A DNA stretch of 64,000 nucleotides, taken from Argyresthia goedartella. Taxonomy: Eukaryota; Arthropoda; Insecta; Lepidoptera; Argyresthiidae. The stretch lies in contig OX463829.1 in assembly GCA_949825045.1 (NCBI GenBank), positions 29,699,715-29,763,714 on the forward strand. Reading direction: 5' to 3'. Within the stretch, counting starts at the first letter, position 1. Each line of letters starts with the position of its first letter. Below are positions 1 through 10,730 of the stretch, in pieces. The notes beneath the pieces were generated by a model. The model saw only the letters and a list, made by a program, of their open reading frames with translations. It did not search any database and was not told where the DNA came from. A program made the translations under genes and the position numbers.

Positions 1-427
1 AGATTAATGGATTATTAGTGGGAAATCAAAAAGTTTTATCGGACTCTTATCAGCTTCGGCACACCGCAGGCGGGGCAGCGGCGGGGTGTCAATTTTGTTA
101 AATTTATGTTCAAATGAGCGCCACACTGACATCACCGCAGGCCCATTTTCGAATATGGTGTGAAATGCTGCAGTTTCTTGCATATGACACCCGCCCCACT
201 ACCGACCCGCCGCCGGTGGTGTGCCAAAGCTTTCAAGGTAGGTTTATCTATATTTCAGTAATGTGTCTGCCGCTGTATGTAATCAATGAATTATGTAGCC
301 CATATCACCAGGGGATTATTTCATCACATATTAGTCTAATTCATAATAATAGCGTTCCGTTCGTACAAATCCTAATTTGTATAATCTATATTAAATTTTA
401 TTAAATTGACGATTTTATTAAATTAAC
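1..427. other. unassigned leading stretch
   Basis: No gene is recognised. Two G/C-rich patches (about 60-95 and 188-225) with CCGCC/GGCGG runs stand out from the AT-rich surroundings. Short open frames here have no family resemblance. Confidence 0.3.
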
Positions 428-675
428 GACCCGAATGGCCGAGTCGGCAGTGACCCTGCCTACGAAGCCAAGGGTCCCGGGTTCGAGTCCCGGTGGGGGC
501 AAATAATTGTTTGACGAGAACGGATGTTTGTACCCTAGTCATGGTTGTTTATCCATCTAAGTATAATATTTAACGATATAAGTATTTGTATCATTGTCTA
601 GTACCCAAGATACAGGGAATCCTAGTTTGGGGCTAGATCAATGTGTGTCAATAGTGTCCAAGGTATTATTATATA
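428..675 (+). repeat. tRNA-derived SINE-A, copy 1
   Basis: The head carries RNA polymerase III promoter boxes: an A-box-like TGGCCGAGTCGG near 437 and a B-box-like GGTTCGAGTCC near 480. A body of about 170 bp follows (TTGTCTAGTACCCAAGATAC) and ends in GGTATTATTATA. Two further copies with the same head, body and ATT-rich tail lie at 22194 and 22845. The tRNA-like head cannot fold into a proper acceptor stem, so this is a SINE and not a tRNA gene. Confidence 0.75.
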
Positions 676-2404
676 CAATCTTGATTCACAGAATTTTTGC
701 CACGAATTCGTCCAATGAACTCAAACGTTTTACAAGGTCAATCAAAAGAAAACAAAACTTGTTTACCGCTTACAGAGGACAAGGAGCATATATCTCCTTA
801 GGAATTTTTAATAAATACCTATTAACGTTACAAATTAGGAATTGCACAAATTAGTAATTGTACAAAATAGTAAAAAAATATATCGAACTAACTAAAACTG
901 TCAGACTATTGTACAAATTACGAATTGTACGAATTTACCAGAAACGAATAACAGCTTTATTATATATATATTTAAATTAATAACGAAATCGTTTTTGCAG
1001 TTTAGGTATTAAGGTGGAATTACTTAGTAAAATGGAAACATAATAGTAGACTTTTTCTTTTAGATCAGTTTCATCATCCCTTTATTGAAAGCCCTGTACC
1101 CTGTTGAGAGGTAACAGCATAAGATCCTGATGGTCGTTGACCTGGCTCCATTGAAGCCATAATCCGAAAAGAAAGACATTTAGTCTCTTAACCAAACCCT
1201 AAGTAAACCTTGTTCATTCGAATCACAAAGCTGACATAGCTGTGATAGAGCAAAGAAAGAATTTGCAGATTGTATATCAGTCACCGTATTACCGGCATTG
1301 CGTAAACTAATCATTTCAGTTTTCGCATAATTCGGTGAAAGTGGGCCACGTGAAGAATACGATTGGATAATATTTTCCTCGTTTTTTAGACGACTGCAAA
1401 ATGAGGACGAGAAAAAACCGTCCGGTGTTGTGCAAAAAAATGTGGTCGCGAGACCGCAATTGGAATGGAAGTACTTTGACACGCGGTTACTGGGTAAGTA
1501 GGTGTATGGTATTTGGCACGAGTATTTAGACAGGCTTGCCAGGACAACTTAATTTTAATGTTAATTCTCCCGAAAAATGCGGTTGGCTTACTTAGCGAAA
1601 CGATCATCAACGTCTATTTAGCCCATTATATACTAAAGGAGGTCAGGATACACCATCCCTTACCCCATAAGTGGCGGCAGAGGGACAAATGCATATCTAC
1701 GTTGTAAAATGGATAGATACTTTCTTTTACGCCAATCAAGGCCATCGCGAAAACCAATATTACGCCCACAGTTTTCCCTCCCCGTTTCCGCTGAGTACCA
1801 CCAGAAAACTGTAAACACGATATATCCGTGGGCGCGTTCGGAATGCGGTCCGCGACCACTTTCCCTCGCCACGTGTTTCGACGTTATGTAATTTCTTGTA
1901 TTTGAGGTTACCGACGCCAAGACGGTGGGTCGAACACTACAATCGCAAGTGTTTTTCGGCGGCAAGCTGTCTGAGGTGTCGTGGGCGCGGCAGTCGCAAA
2001 GAGTTTTGATTATTGCGTCAGGAATTTCAGTAGGTATTGGTAGTTTGCTTCCGCCTCTGATAGGTATTTTTGGATTTCGTAACTTACATCAGTGGCTCGT
2101 TACGTTTATCTTTATCACCGTTAATGTTTCGATATTGTAGAAGCCATCCTTAGGTATTTATATGTTAGCAAGCTATCACAAGAGCGACATTACTATCCGC
2201 CATTAAAAAAAAATTAGGAAACTTTTCCACTTGCATTTGTAAATATTTCAACCAAATAATAAATCACAAAAAGTTTTGCATTATTTTATAACCCATATGT
2301 TTTTGGCCGGCAGCCGAGAATGCGAGTTACGTGATGCCACGATTGTAATCACAGTGATACGCAGGAAGAAAGTGAAAGCCGCCGCGGTGGTGCAGTGTGC
2401 ACTC
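676..2404. other. unassigned, no gene recognised
   Basis: AT-rich DNA with a few G/C-rich islands near 1340-1480 and 1780-2000. Open frames of 60-100 codons overlap one another on both strands, the pattern expected of non-coding sequence. No repeat family of this window was recognised here. Confidence 0.3.
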
Positions 2405-2408
2405 TGCA

Positions 2409-2415
2409 TATAAAA
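2409..2415 (+). promoter_or_regulatory. candidate TATA box
   Basis: A TATAAAA followed by a G/C-rich stretch lies in a locally G/C-rich island (2300-2470), with GGCTGAGTGG about 30 bp downstream where transcription would start. No downstream gene on this strand could be linked to it; only a 35-codon frame starts at 2587. Chance occurrence is quite possible. Confidence 0.2.
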
Positions 2416-3699
2416 CGCGGTGGGGCAATATGCACCCAGGCGGCTGAGTGGGTTGGCTAATGAGGTTGGTTTAACAACTAGTACCTACGTACCGAGCAAG
2501 AATCTAGTGGAGAATTCTAAATAGTAGTGATTGCCGTTGTTGTTGTCGTTTTGATAGATTAATTTAGTACCCTGAAACAAGACTTGATGCCCAGACTATA
2601 TCGCTTCCGTCGGAACAAGAGTTTCCTTAATTTCTCTGCATCATCTCGGAAAAGACTTACCAGTCTGGATGTTACCACATCCAAATCACTGTAGCAATTA
2701 ACGTCAGACATAGGTTTGATAATAACATGTGCAGTAACCTCAGAAAGTTTATTTTTAATGAAAAAGTCATGTGATATATATATTTAGTAGAGTCTAGACT
2801 TGATTCAATAATGTTTTTTGTTGGCGTACTTAGAAATGAGGCCACTGCATGTCTTTAGTATAATTAAACACATTTAAGTCGCAACACCCTCACGTGTTTA
2901 GCACACTTACCGACATTTCCTTAATATCAACTCTATTATTCCCTAAAAAAGTTATGTTCGTGAAATGCTTCCCTCATCATTTGATTCCTTAGTAAAAAAA
3001 ATTGCATGCAGCATTAAATACGGTAGATGATTGTGAGCTGGGGTTGAGTAATTGAGCATGCGATTCAACAATAATGCATGAATGTGATACCTAATTCGTT
3101 AAAGTCTGTGTCTATTACTACTTGGAGTGGCTGCAATTTATACCTGCAGTATTAGGAACAGCGGGCTGGGAGGAGCTAGAGCTGATGGCCCATGAATAGT
3201 ACAAATGGAAAACTGTACTTAGAGTCCTAAAGTCTAGCTGAGAAGTAAGACGTTGAGATTATGATATTGATTTTGATGATGTTATAATAGTCGTTGTGTT
3301 GTCATCAAGTCAGTTAGTTACCTATTTCAGATGATGATGATGTTGATTGCTAAATATATGGACTGGTGGGTTAGTTTAGACTGATATAATGATGTCGAGA
3401 GTTATCGCCTCATCACATCATCATTAAATGAAGGTCCCGAGTTTATCCTAGAGAGATGGATACCGTGTAATACGTCTACGGTGTTATTATTATTGTTATT
3501 TTAATTGCTGTATGTTTTTTTCTTTGGATAATTTGTTATGTGCATGTAGTAATATGTTGACCAATAATGTGACAAAAAGATCAAATGTATTTTTGTGGTT
3601 GGTGTGGTTGGCCTTGCTCTATGAAGTCTCTGGATGATTAATTATTACAAGTGTTTTTTCCAGATAATTTAATTATAATACATCATTTTACAATTACAT
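2416..3699. other. unassigned, no gene recognised
   Basis: AT-rich sequence with short TGATGATG-type simple repeats near 3270-3350. A short plus-strand frame at 2587-2694 is basic and serine-rich but is not supported by anything else. Confidence 0.3.
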
Positions 3700-3873
3700 A
3701 TACATACAGGCACATACATTGCTTCTGGCCCCACACCCTATCCTCCTAATACCCTGTGTCGTGGGTACCAGAAACAGCGACGTCACACACATATAAACAT
3801 CCCAGCCGGGGATCGAACCCGGATTTTCTCGCATGGTAGACAGAGCCACAACCGCTGCGCCACAGAGGTCGTC
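3700..3873 (-). repeat. tRNA-derived SINE-B, minus copy
   Basis: Read on the minus strand from 3873, it begins GACGACCTCTGTGGCGCAGC (A-box region). A B-box-like GGGTTCGATCCCCGG lies at about 3810-3824, and the body ends near 3700. Matching copies occur at 17534 (plus), 36914 (minus) and 46468 (minus), with shorter ones elsewhere. Confidence 0.75.
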
Positions 3874-4761
3874 AAAGTTTACATAATACATGTAAACTAA
3901 ATTGACCAATTATATTCTTTGTCTGTGTAATTTAATTTAATATTTGTATGCATTAGGGTCTGCCCTAGTGTGGTAACAACTACCTATATCTTTATTATCA
4001 ACAACCCTGTCTACCCACCTTCAAACAAATATTTTTTAATGTATTATTGTGTGTGTAATGAAGGCACACCTTGACAAGAAATTCTAGAAAAAAATATTGC
4101 AAGATACGTGGATTATTAGCGGACTACTGCGTGTTCTAATAGACAAATCAAGTATTTTATTTATAAAAACGCGCAGTTAAAAATTGGAGATGGTATACCT
4201 ATATCAATTAGGCACCCGTCCAACGAATCAGATAGAACTTTTACGCAACATAATTACGAATCGCACTACGAAATTAGTAAACAAATCTAAAATAATCGTG
4301 AGCAGAAATTGTATTAAATCCCACATAATCACAGTCCGTCACACACCCCATACGCTTTCTCTAAAAGATCATGTTTGTAAAAACTAAAAACTGAATTTCG
4401 CAAGCCACTCTCCGTTTATGCAATGTTGTCTCGTGAAGGTTGTCGAAAGTGGCACCGGTTGCGCAAGAATTGACGCGCGGACAGCCGGTGAAAGATGTGT
4501 GGACCCGCGTTGTGTGTGGTCAGTGACGTTATTTTGTCGTGGGAGTAACCTTTTGCTGCTTGCGTGGCGTTACTGACCGGAGGCTGAGCATAATTTAAGA
4601 CGTGACATGATAGTTTGATTTATGTTGTTAGCCTGGGAATGAAAAGACTATTGTACCGATAGTGATTCACAGTTTGTTTATTGGGTACTGTAACTCTAAG
4701 AATCCAAGTCATATTTTATGTAACAATAAATTTATAGGGGTTAAAGAAAAATAATACTCAC
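3874..4761. other. sequence downstream of the gene A exon, probably intron
   Basis: The exon at 4762 ends in a good splice donor on the minus strand, so this stretch is probably intronic. A G/C-rich island (4420-4600) includes TCAGT and CCGGTT motifs but no exon in the right phase with convincing content. The next exon of gene A was not found between 1 and 4757. Confidence 0.35.
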
Positions 4762-7349
4762 AGCTTTAGAAGCGACTCCATTTTCTTCTCCATAATGTAG
4801 ATGGAATCCGACGGCTGTGATGTCATCACTTGGCAGAAGGTGAACTTGGCGCACTGGGAGTCTCGCCAGTCAGTCTGCTTCACCAGGTTCATCGCTGCGG
4901 CTGTCAGGGTCGAGGTCCCTGGGCTTCCGTCCAGGTGTTGAAGCTCATCATCCACATCATCCATCAACGATCTTTTGACTCTTCGCACTCTTCTGATCAT
5001 GCCGCCTTGAGGGCTCGGAACATCGTAGTACTGCACTGAACGCTTGGCTCGAACAGTTTCTCCATCAGGAGACATCACCACATAAACGTTTTCACTCGGC
5101 ATTTTATAGTTGTCGTCGTAGTGTATCTGCTGGCTGATGAACTTGCGGTCGATATCGTAGGGGGCATTGATCATGGCACGCTTGTGCTCTTTATCTAACT
5201 CGTCTTCGATTAGTTCTTCTTTCAAGCCGGCGCTGCGCATCAGGCCTACGTCGAGGAATCGTCCCATGGCAACAGCACCAAGGCCTAGAGCTGCTCCTCC
5301 GGCCATGAGGCCGATAGCAGGTAGCATAGCTGGTGCTGCCGCAGCCGCCACGCCAATCTTGTCTTGAGCATAACGTTGGTTGTGGATGGAGTTAGATGGG
5401 TAAATACCCAAGTTGTGTGTAATCTTCTGGGTAGCTTCGACGAGAGGATCCAGAACAGGTTGTGTTACTCTGGCGATTGGCTCCATGATCGGTCTGGTCA
5501 GTTGTTGGACGGTATGACTAGCGCTTTGGATTGTGTCCTTCATGGAATCGGTGAACTTTTTCCACAGAGAAGGTTCAGGGATTCGCTTCATGTAGGTGTA
5601 GTGGTTGGGATATCTCGGAGTATTTTGGTTTTGGTAGTAGGAGAACTTTTTGTATTCGTCTTCGTAGTACCTCGGCGGGTCGTGGTTGACGCCCTGGGAT
5701 CTTTGGCTTATACCATCGATCGGTTCCATTGGGTATGGGTGGGCGCTTTTGGGTCCGTTGTTGGTGTAGTATTTCACCTTCGCGTTTGCATTTCTGCCTT
5801 CGTAGTTTTCGTTGATCGGTGGAGGCTTCGCCGGTTGGATGCCAAGTTCTGGGTGAGCGTATTGCAGGACGGGGCTCCTAATGCTTTCGTCGTAGCTTGG
5901 TTGGGCATTCTTGGGTGTGTAAAGAGCTGAGTTGGGGTAGTTCGCCTCTCCGGGGTGCTGCAACATTCGTCTCTGGATGTGGCTCTCGGCAAACTCCATG
6001 TCATGAGCTCGTGAGCTTCGGCCACTAAAGTAATCTCGCTTCGCCTCCTGCTCGTTTATTTGTTTAATGTATTCGATAAGTTTCGAGTTGGCCACTTTCG
6101 AATTATCCCCTTTAGTGAAAGGACCGTAGCCGGACTTCAGATAGTTCTCTTTTTTCGGTTTGTATATGTAATTAGGATTGTCGCTCATGAGGTAGGGGCC
6201 GGAATTGTCCTCGTCGCGTTTCAGGTTATCGTATTTTGTGAACGGACCATCTATGGGCTCGAAATTATCTTCCTTGGTGAAAGGTCCGAAGCTCTCTGCT
6301 GGTTCCGCTGGAGTTATGTCAGGGTAGACATCGGCTTCGGGGATGGCTCTGGGTGGAGTGTAACCTTCAGGGTATGGCATCAGCTCACCATTGACTACTC
6401 TAGCATTACGCCATGTCTTTTTGTCAGATTCGTCGTCGGGCATCCTGACTCCCTGGATCTCCGGAATGCCGTCTTCTCCTAGAGTTAGGATAGACCTGCC
6501 TCGTTTGTTGTTATACTTCTCAATTGCCTTTTTTATGTACATCGGTTCCGAGCTGATCATAACTGAATCGGGAACCTTCAAAGATTTTCCTTCTCCTTCG
6601 GAGACTTTTGTGCTGACGACTTCTATGTATACGGGGTTTCTGTCATTCTTTATAACAGGGTTATTCGGGTCGTATCTATAGTTCTTGATAGGGCCGAAGT
6701 CTGAGAAACTTGAGGATGTGATGTAGACCTTCTTGTTTTCTGTTCTCCTCTCGTTGTCGTAGGTCGGGTAGTAGCTCGAGGTTTCTGGGTCTGCATCTGG
6801 TTTTCCTCCGTCTTCCTGTATGTGTGACTCTGGGTAGACAGACACTGGCGACCAGTTTCCGTATTCCGCTTTGATGCCGCTCATCTCTTCAGCTTTCTTG
6901 TTTGAGTAATAGTCGAACCCGGCTAGATCACTGTTCGAGGAACTGACGATGTTCAGTTTTCTTTGGTCTCTTTCTGATGTTTTATTTTGGGCTTCACTAA
7001 CAGATACGTTAAGTTTGGTCTCTAATAGAGTGGTGGAGGTTGACGGAGTGGTTGATTCCACTGTGGTGCTGCTGGCAGCATTTGCGGTTGTGGTTTTGCC
7101 GTCTTTCTTCTTGACAATAAGTTGGGTCATTTGACCTGACTTAGTCCTGACATTCAGAGTCTGCGTGTCGTGGGGGTTGAGGCTCCTGGAGACCTTGAGC
7201 TCGGTCCGTGTGGTTCGGGAGGGGAGGAGTGTGGTTCGTATGCTCTTCGTGGTTGTAGTGTTCTGGTCGGCAGGGTCAGCTGCGAGGGCCACAGCCAGAC
7301 ATACCAGCCACAGTATGGCGAACATACTCGAATGGCTAACGAGAGTCAT
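4762..7349 (-). CDS. gene A: large secreted/membrane-associated protein of unknown function (single long exon)
   Basis: A 2.6-kb open frame encodes about 862 residues plus two bases of the next codon. On the minus strand the ATG at 7349-7347 directly follows a pyrimidine-rich tract ending CAG, a splice acceptor, so a non-coding first exon lies upstream. The frame reaches a TGA at 4760-4758, but AGCT|GTGAGT at 4762/4761 is a strong donor, so the true C-terminus probably lies in another exon. Residues 1-24 form a typical signal peptide. A Thr/Ser-rich region with N-glycosylation sites follows. At about 350-415 are three GPFTKxDN repeats and a related GPYLMSDN. Residues 590-650 are amphipathic. 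At 665-695 is a long Ala/Gly hydrophobic segment. AKRS and RVKRS, possible furin sites, lie at about 769 and 795. A C-X5-C motif lies near 830. I do not recognise the family. Secretion is inferred from the signal peptide; the Ala/Gly segment could be a membrane or hairpin insert. The long intact frame argues for a live gene. Confidence 0.85.
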
Positions 7350-7904
7350 CTGGAACAATAGGAAAGTAATGTTTAGATAATGTTAATGTTCTCGCTGTTT
7401 GCTTCTAGTTCCAAGTATGGTGCAATATCATTATTAGGCATATAATATGTACAATGTAGGAATATGATAATATTAATATTGAATGTAGAAATTTTAATAT
7501 TGTAGCCGACCGATCCAGTCAAGATCAAAATTAAATGGCGTGTGCATTCAGATTCTTAGGGACAATTAAGCCAACATATTTAGTCTTTGTCGATATTTTA
7601 TGATCGTTGCTGTTTATTTATTTTTAATTAAATAATTTAATCCACCATTCTGTTACGAGTACTAGGTGAATGATGGGCACGTGAGGAGACCTATGACAGG
7701 CTGATTGTGACAATTACGATTAAAACCTTCAAATTCAAAGAAGATAAGTACAGCAATACATTGAAAAACAGACAGACAAACACTGCACCAAAAAAAATTT
7801 GATAGAACGAATTAATATACTCCGGCATCAAGTCGAAAAATAAATCGTTGTGCAAAGATAGTTCACCTATCATACAATCTTATATAATAATAATTTATAT
7901 AATG
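7350..7904. other. intron upstream of gene A coding exon
   Basis: The minus-strand acceptor (TTCCTATTGTTCCAG) sits at its left edge. The rest is AT-rich with no coding or repeat signal that I can see. The first exon of gene A and its promoter were not identified. Confidence 0.4.
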
Positions 7905-8334
7905 CACGTATACTTAGGTAACGTCATTTCTTGCCTCTTCTCTACATTAGACCACTGTGGGAAAAGCTGGGCGTAGAACACCCACAGATTGATTTTTTAA
8001 GATCTCTTTTAAAAAACGGTTGTGTTTTACTTTAATATTACATATTATTAACAGAAAGGTCTGTGTTGAGCCAGATTAACCCCATACAGTCCCGTCATTT
8101 AAGTAATCTTGAACATCGTAAGATCCTTTTTTCGACAAAGTCGCTTTAACATGCCTTTGAAATTGCTTAAATGGCAATTTAAAAATCTCGAAAGGTATCT
8201 TATTGTAGTAGAGAATGCACTGACCCTTAAAAGAAATGCTAACCTTCACGAGTCTAAACCAGCAACTAGACTGTGATTACTTCATAAGTCGAAATCACAG
8301 GAAAATGTTGTAAGGTTCTTGCGTACAGACATTA
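7905..8334 (-). pseudogene. LINE-1 copy, 3' part (split by mariner)
   Basis: This is minus-strand 3' end of a non-LTR retrotransposon: the last codons of the reverse transcriptase ORF and a 3' UTR containing CAATCTGTGGG and CCACAGTGG-type motifs. The same UTR occurs at 12955, 14661, 33113 and 49200-49444. It continues at 9619 after the mariner insertion. The tandem hexamer tail seen in sister copies is missing here. Confidence 0.75.
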
Positions 8335-8361
8335 CGGAGTGAAAAGTCTGGTAAAAATTAA
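8335..8361 (+). repeat. mariner left terminal inverted repeat
   Basis: It pairs with 9586-9612, differing at about three positions. The outer CCAGGG present at the right end is absent here. Confidence 0.85.
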
Positions 8362-8393
8362 ATAATGAATAACATTTATTTTAAATATATCAT

Positions 8394-9441
8394 TTATTTT
8401 TCAACGTAGTTCCCTTCTAACTCAATTCACTTTATCCAGCGTTTCTCTAGCTTTTCGATTCCTTCCATAAAATACGATTTAGGCAACCCTTCAAAATAGG
8501 CATTGGTTTCGTGTATGATCTCTTCGTTGGAGCTAAATCTTTTTCCACCGAGCCATTTTTTTTAAATTTGCAAACAGAAAATAGTCGCAAGGGGCTAAAT
8601 CTGGCGAATATGGTGGGTGAGAATGCAACTCGTATCGCAACTCATGGAATTTGGCCATGGCAATAGCACAGGTGTGCACTCGTGCGTTGTCTTGGTGGAA
8701 GAGGATTTTCTTCTTAGCCAAGTGAGGTCGCTTCTCAGGTAAAATTTTGTCAAATTGATCCAATAAATTGGCATAATATTCGCCATTTATCGTTTTACCC
8801 TTCTCTAGGTAGTCAATATGGATTATCCCACGTGCATCCCATAAAACTGTAGCCATCACTTTATTGGCCGATAAAACTGCTTTGGCCTTCTTCGGAGCTG
8901 GTTCGCCCGTAGCAATCCACTGTTTTGATTGCTGCTTGGTTTCTGGTGTATAGTGGTGGATCCTTGTTTCGTCAACTGTTATGAAACGACGCAAAAATTC
9001 TTTATCCTGTTGAAACAATGCTAAACCTGCCTCCGAAGTAGTCACCCGCATGCGTTTTTGATCAACAGTCAGTAAACGCGGCACCTATCGCGGGGAGAGC
9101 TTCTTCATATGCAAATGTTGGTGTAAGATATTTCGCACCCGTTCGTCTGAGATGCCTACTGTCTCAACTATCTCGCTCACTTTCATTCTTCGGTCGTTCA
9201 ACACTATGTCATGTATTTTAGCGATCATCTCTGGAGTAGTGACCTCAACAGGGCGTCCTGGGCGTTCAGCATCACTTGTACTAGTACGGCCACAGCGAAA
9301 ATCAGTAAACCACTTATGAATCATTTTAATCGACGGAGCGGAGTCCCCGTAATATTTAACAAGTCTTTGTTTTGTTTCCGTAATCGTTTTTTTACGCAAA
9401 AAATAATGTTTAATCAACACACGAAATTCACTTTTCTCCAT
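8394..9441 (-). pseudogene. mariner transposase, three disabling changes
   Basis: A cut-and-paste DNA transposase of about 345 codons, reading from ATG at 9441-9439. The N-terminal helix-turn-helix half (GRTSTSDAERPGRP) runs to 9088. An in-frame TAG at 9087-9085 replaces the Trp of the usual WVPRLLT motif. The catalytic domain then shows VDETR, HQDNARVHT and SPDLAPCDYF, with exactly 34 residues between the second and third Asp (D,D34D). An eight-A run near 8554 is one base longer than needed, shifting the frame just after NLKK. A TGA near 8424 lies where a Cys is usual, and a further TAA ends the frame at 8394. The gene is dead but young, since most of the protein is still readable. Confidence 0.9.
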
Positions 9442-9584
9442 CTTTGCGAAAATGCGTTCAGTTGGTTTTCTCTAGTCTGTAAAGAAAAACTAACCGGTAG
9501 TACTGGCTGAAAATCTAAATTTAGTCCTCCAAAGGAGTTGTGGACAAGGAGGTTTCATACAATTCGCGATAATTTTATTCTAAA

Positions 9585-9618
9585 ATTGATTTTTACCATA
9601 CTTATCACTCCGCCCTGG
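9585..9618 (-). repeat. mariner right terminal inverted repeat
   Basis: Read on the minus strand from 9618 it starts CCAGGGCGGAGTGATAAG. It pairs with the left repeat from the CGGAGTG onward. Confidence 0.85.
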
Positions 9619-10192
9619 TATATTAAGGAAAATAAATTGACTCGCTGCAGTTAGTATGTCAATTTCTTTAAATAAGCTCTCTTATGGAGTCTGTTCGTTT
9701 TAAATTAGAGATTGCTCGAATAGCTGTTTTCTGTAAAATAACATAGTTTGAATATCCGCTACTTTCCCCCATAACAAGTTACCATGGGACATGACACTAT
9801 AGAAGTAACTAAAATATCAATATAATCAATATATCAAAAAATATAAATATAAGTAGCCAGATCCGTGTTTTGTCTGATTTTCCTGACAGCGTAAGCCGCA
9901 GAACTGAATTTACCATCTAATTTATCTCTGTGGGGTCCCTACTGCAATTTGGTATCAATGGTTATTCCAAGAAACTTCGTATCGTTTTTAATTCTAACCT
10001 GTTGCTGTCTAACACTAAACTGGTTTTAACTTGCCTGACATTTGGAATTGAGATCTTGATACGCTTGGTTTTACCAGCGTATAACAATAAATTAATAACT
10101 GTGAACCAATTCAAGGTTAAACAATTAACATCATCAAAATCTTCTTTTTGTCTTTTAATTTTGAAGACCAGTGAAGTGTCATCAGCAAACAT
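9619..10192 (-). pseudogene. LINE-1 copy, reverse transcriptase part (split by mariner)
   Basis: This continues the element that ends at 7905. The minus-strand frame at 10192 opens with FADDTSLVFK, the catalytic palm motif of a LINE reverse transcriptase, followed by NWFTVINLLL. The tail NLKRTDSLRELF region, in another frame, overlaps 9665-9780. The copy is 5'-truncated exactly around the FADD motif, typical of incomplete target-primed reverse transcription. Several frameshifts are present. Confidence 0.8.
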
Positions 10193-10503
10193 ATATAGAT
10201 AACGTACTTAATATACTTATATGTATATGGATTAATGTAGCCACGACATGCTGTGGTTGGATAACTTGAACTATTCCCGGTATGTCTTTGATGGGAACAA
10301 AATAAATTTCTCGAGAAAGCAACTGAAGAAAATGTTTTTCTTCATCAGAGTTGAATGAAACTTGCGCGTGTATGCAACGTGAAATGTTTTAAATGACAGT
10401 TAATATCAGTGATTAACGAGTTTATTGTAACATGCCGTTTCTATAATTACAGATGCATACCATTTTATTTGTCAGTAACTGGTAATTAAAATATTTACTT
10501 ACT
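10193..10503. other. unassigned
   Basis: AT-rich spacer between the LINE-1 copy and a repeat-G copy. Nothing recognised. Confidence 0.3.
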
Positions 10504-10730
10504 AGGGTTCCGTACCCGAAGGGTGCCAAACGGGACCCTGTTACTAAGCCTCCGCTGTCCGTCCGTCCGTCTGTCAGCGAGCTGTATCTCATGAACCGTA
10601 GTAGGTCAGTACCGTAGATCAAATTTTCATAGAATGATAACTTCTGTTGCCGCTACAGCAAAACATACTAAACTGCACAAGATTTATTAAATTAAGGGGT
10701 CCCCATAAAAGAAACGTGTTTTAACAACCC
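10504..10730 (-). repeat. repeat-G, minus copy, 3'-part
   Basis: Starts GGGTTCCGTACCCGAAGGGT and contains GTCCGTCCGTCCGTC and TGTATCTCATGAACCG. This is the most frequent dispersed repeat of the window (about ten copies, both strands, full length about 400-420 bp). It is non-coding and probably a non-autonomous mobile element; the superfamily is not determined. Confidence 0.7.

Larger units (their letters stand above)
8335..9618 (-). mobile_element. mariner transposon, inactive, inserted in LINE-1
   Basis: The element carries a mariner transposase pseudogene flanked by inverted repeats of about 27 bp (24 matching). The left repeat starts CGGAGTGAAAAGTC at 8335; the right one reads CGGAGTGATAAGTA on the minus strand from 9612, with six more outer bases (CCAGGG). 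TA dinucleotides at 8333-8334 and 9619-9620 are the expected target duplication. The other LINE-1 copies (near 33610 and 48920) show this site unoccupied with one TA, so both boundaries are well fixed. The left end seems to have lost the outer six bases. Confidence 0.9.

Noticed and set aside
428..500. tRNA-like sequence with A and B boxes that might be a tRNA gene
   Set aside because: No acceptor stem pairing, and the same head is joined to the same 170-bp body in three places, so it is a SINE. SINE-B heads such as 3800-3873 and 46395-46468 were rejected as tRNAs for the same reason.
1080..1160. Short minus-strand frame starting MASMEPGQRPSG
   Set aside because: Looks coding-like for 28 codons but has no splice sites, no repeat partner and no recognised family; too short to report as a gene.
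4395..4620. Candidate next exon of gene A on the minus strand
   Set aside because: An acceptor in the right phase exists, but the resulting peptide soon stops, lacks the expected cysteines, and the region looks more like a G/C-rich non-coding island.
5364..5930. 188-codon plus-strand frame opposite gene A
   Set aside because: Antisense shadow of gene A; no splice sites or family resemblance.
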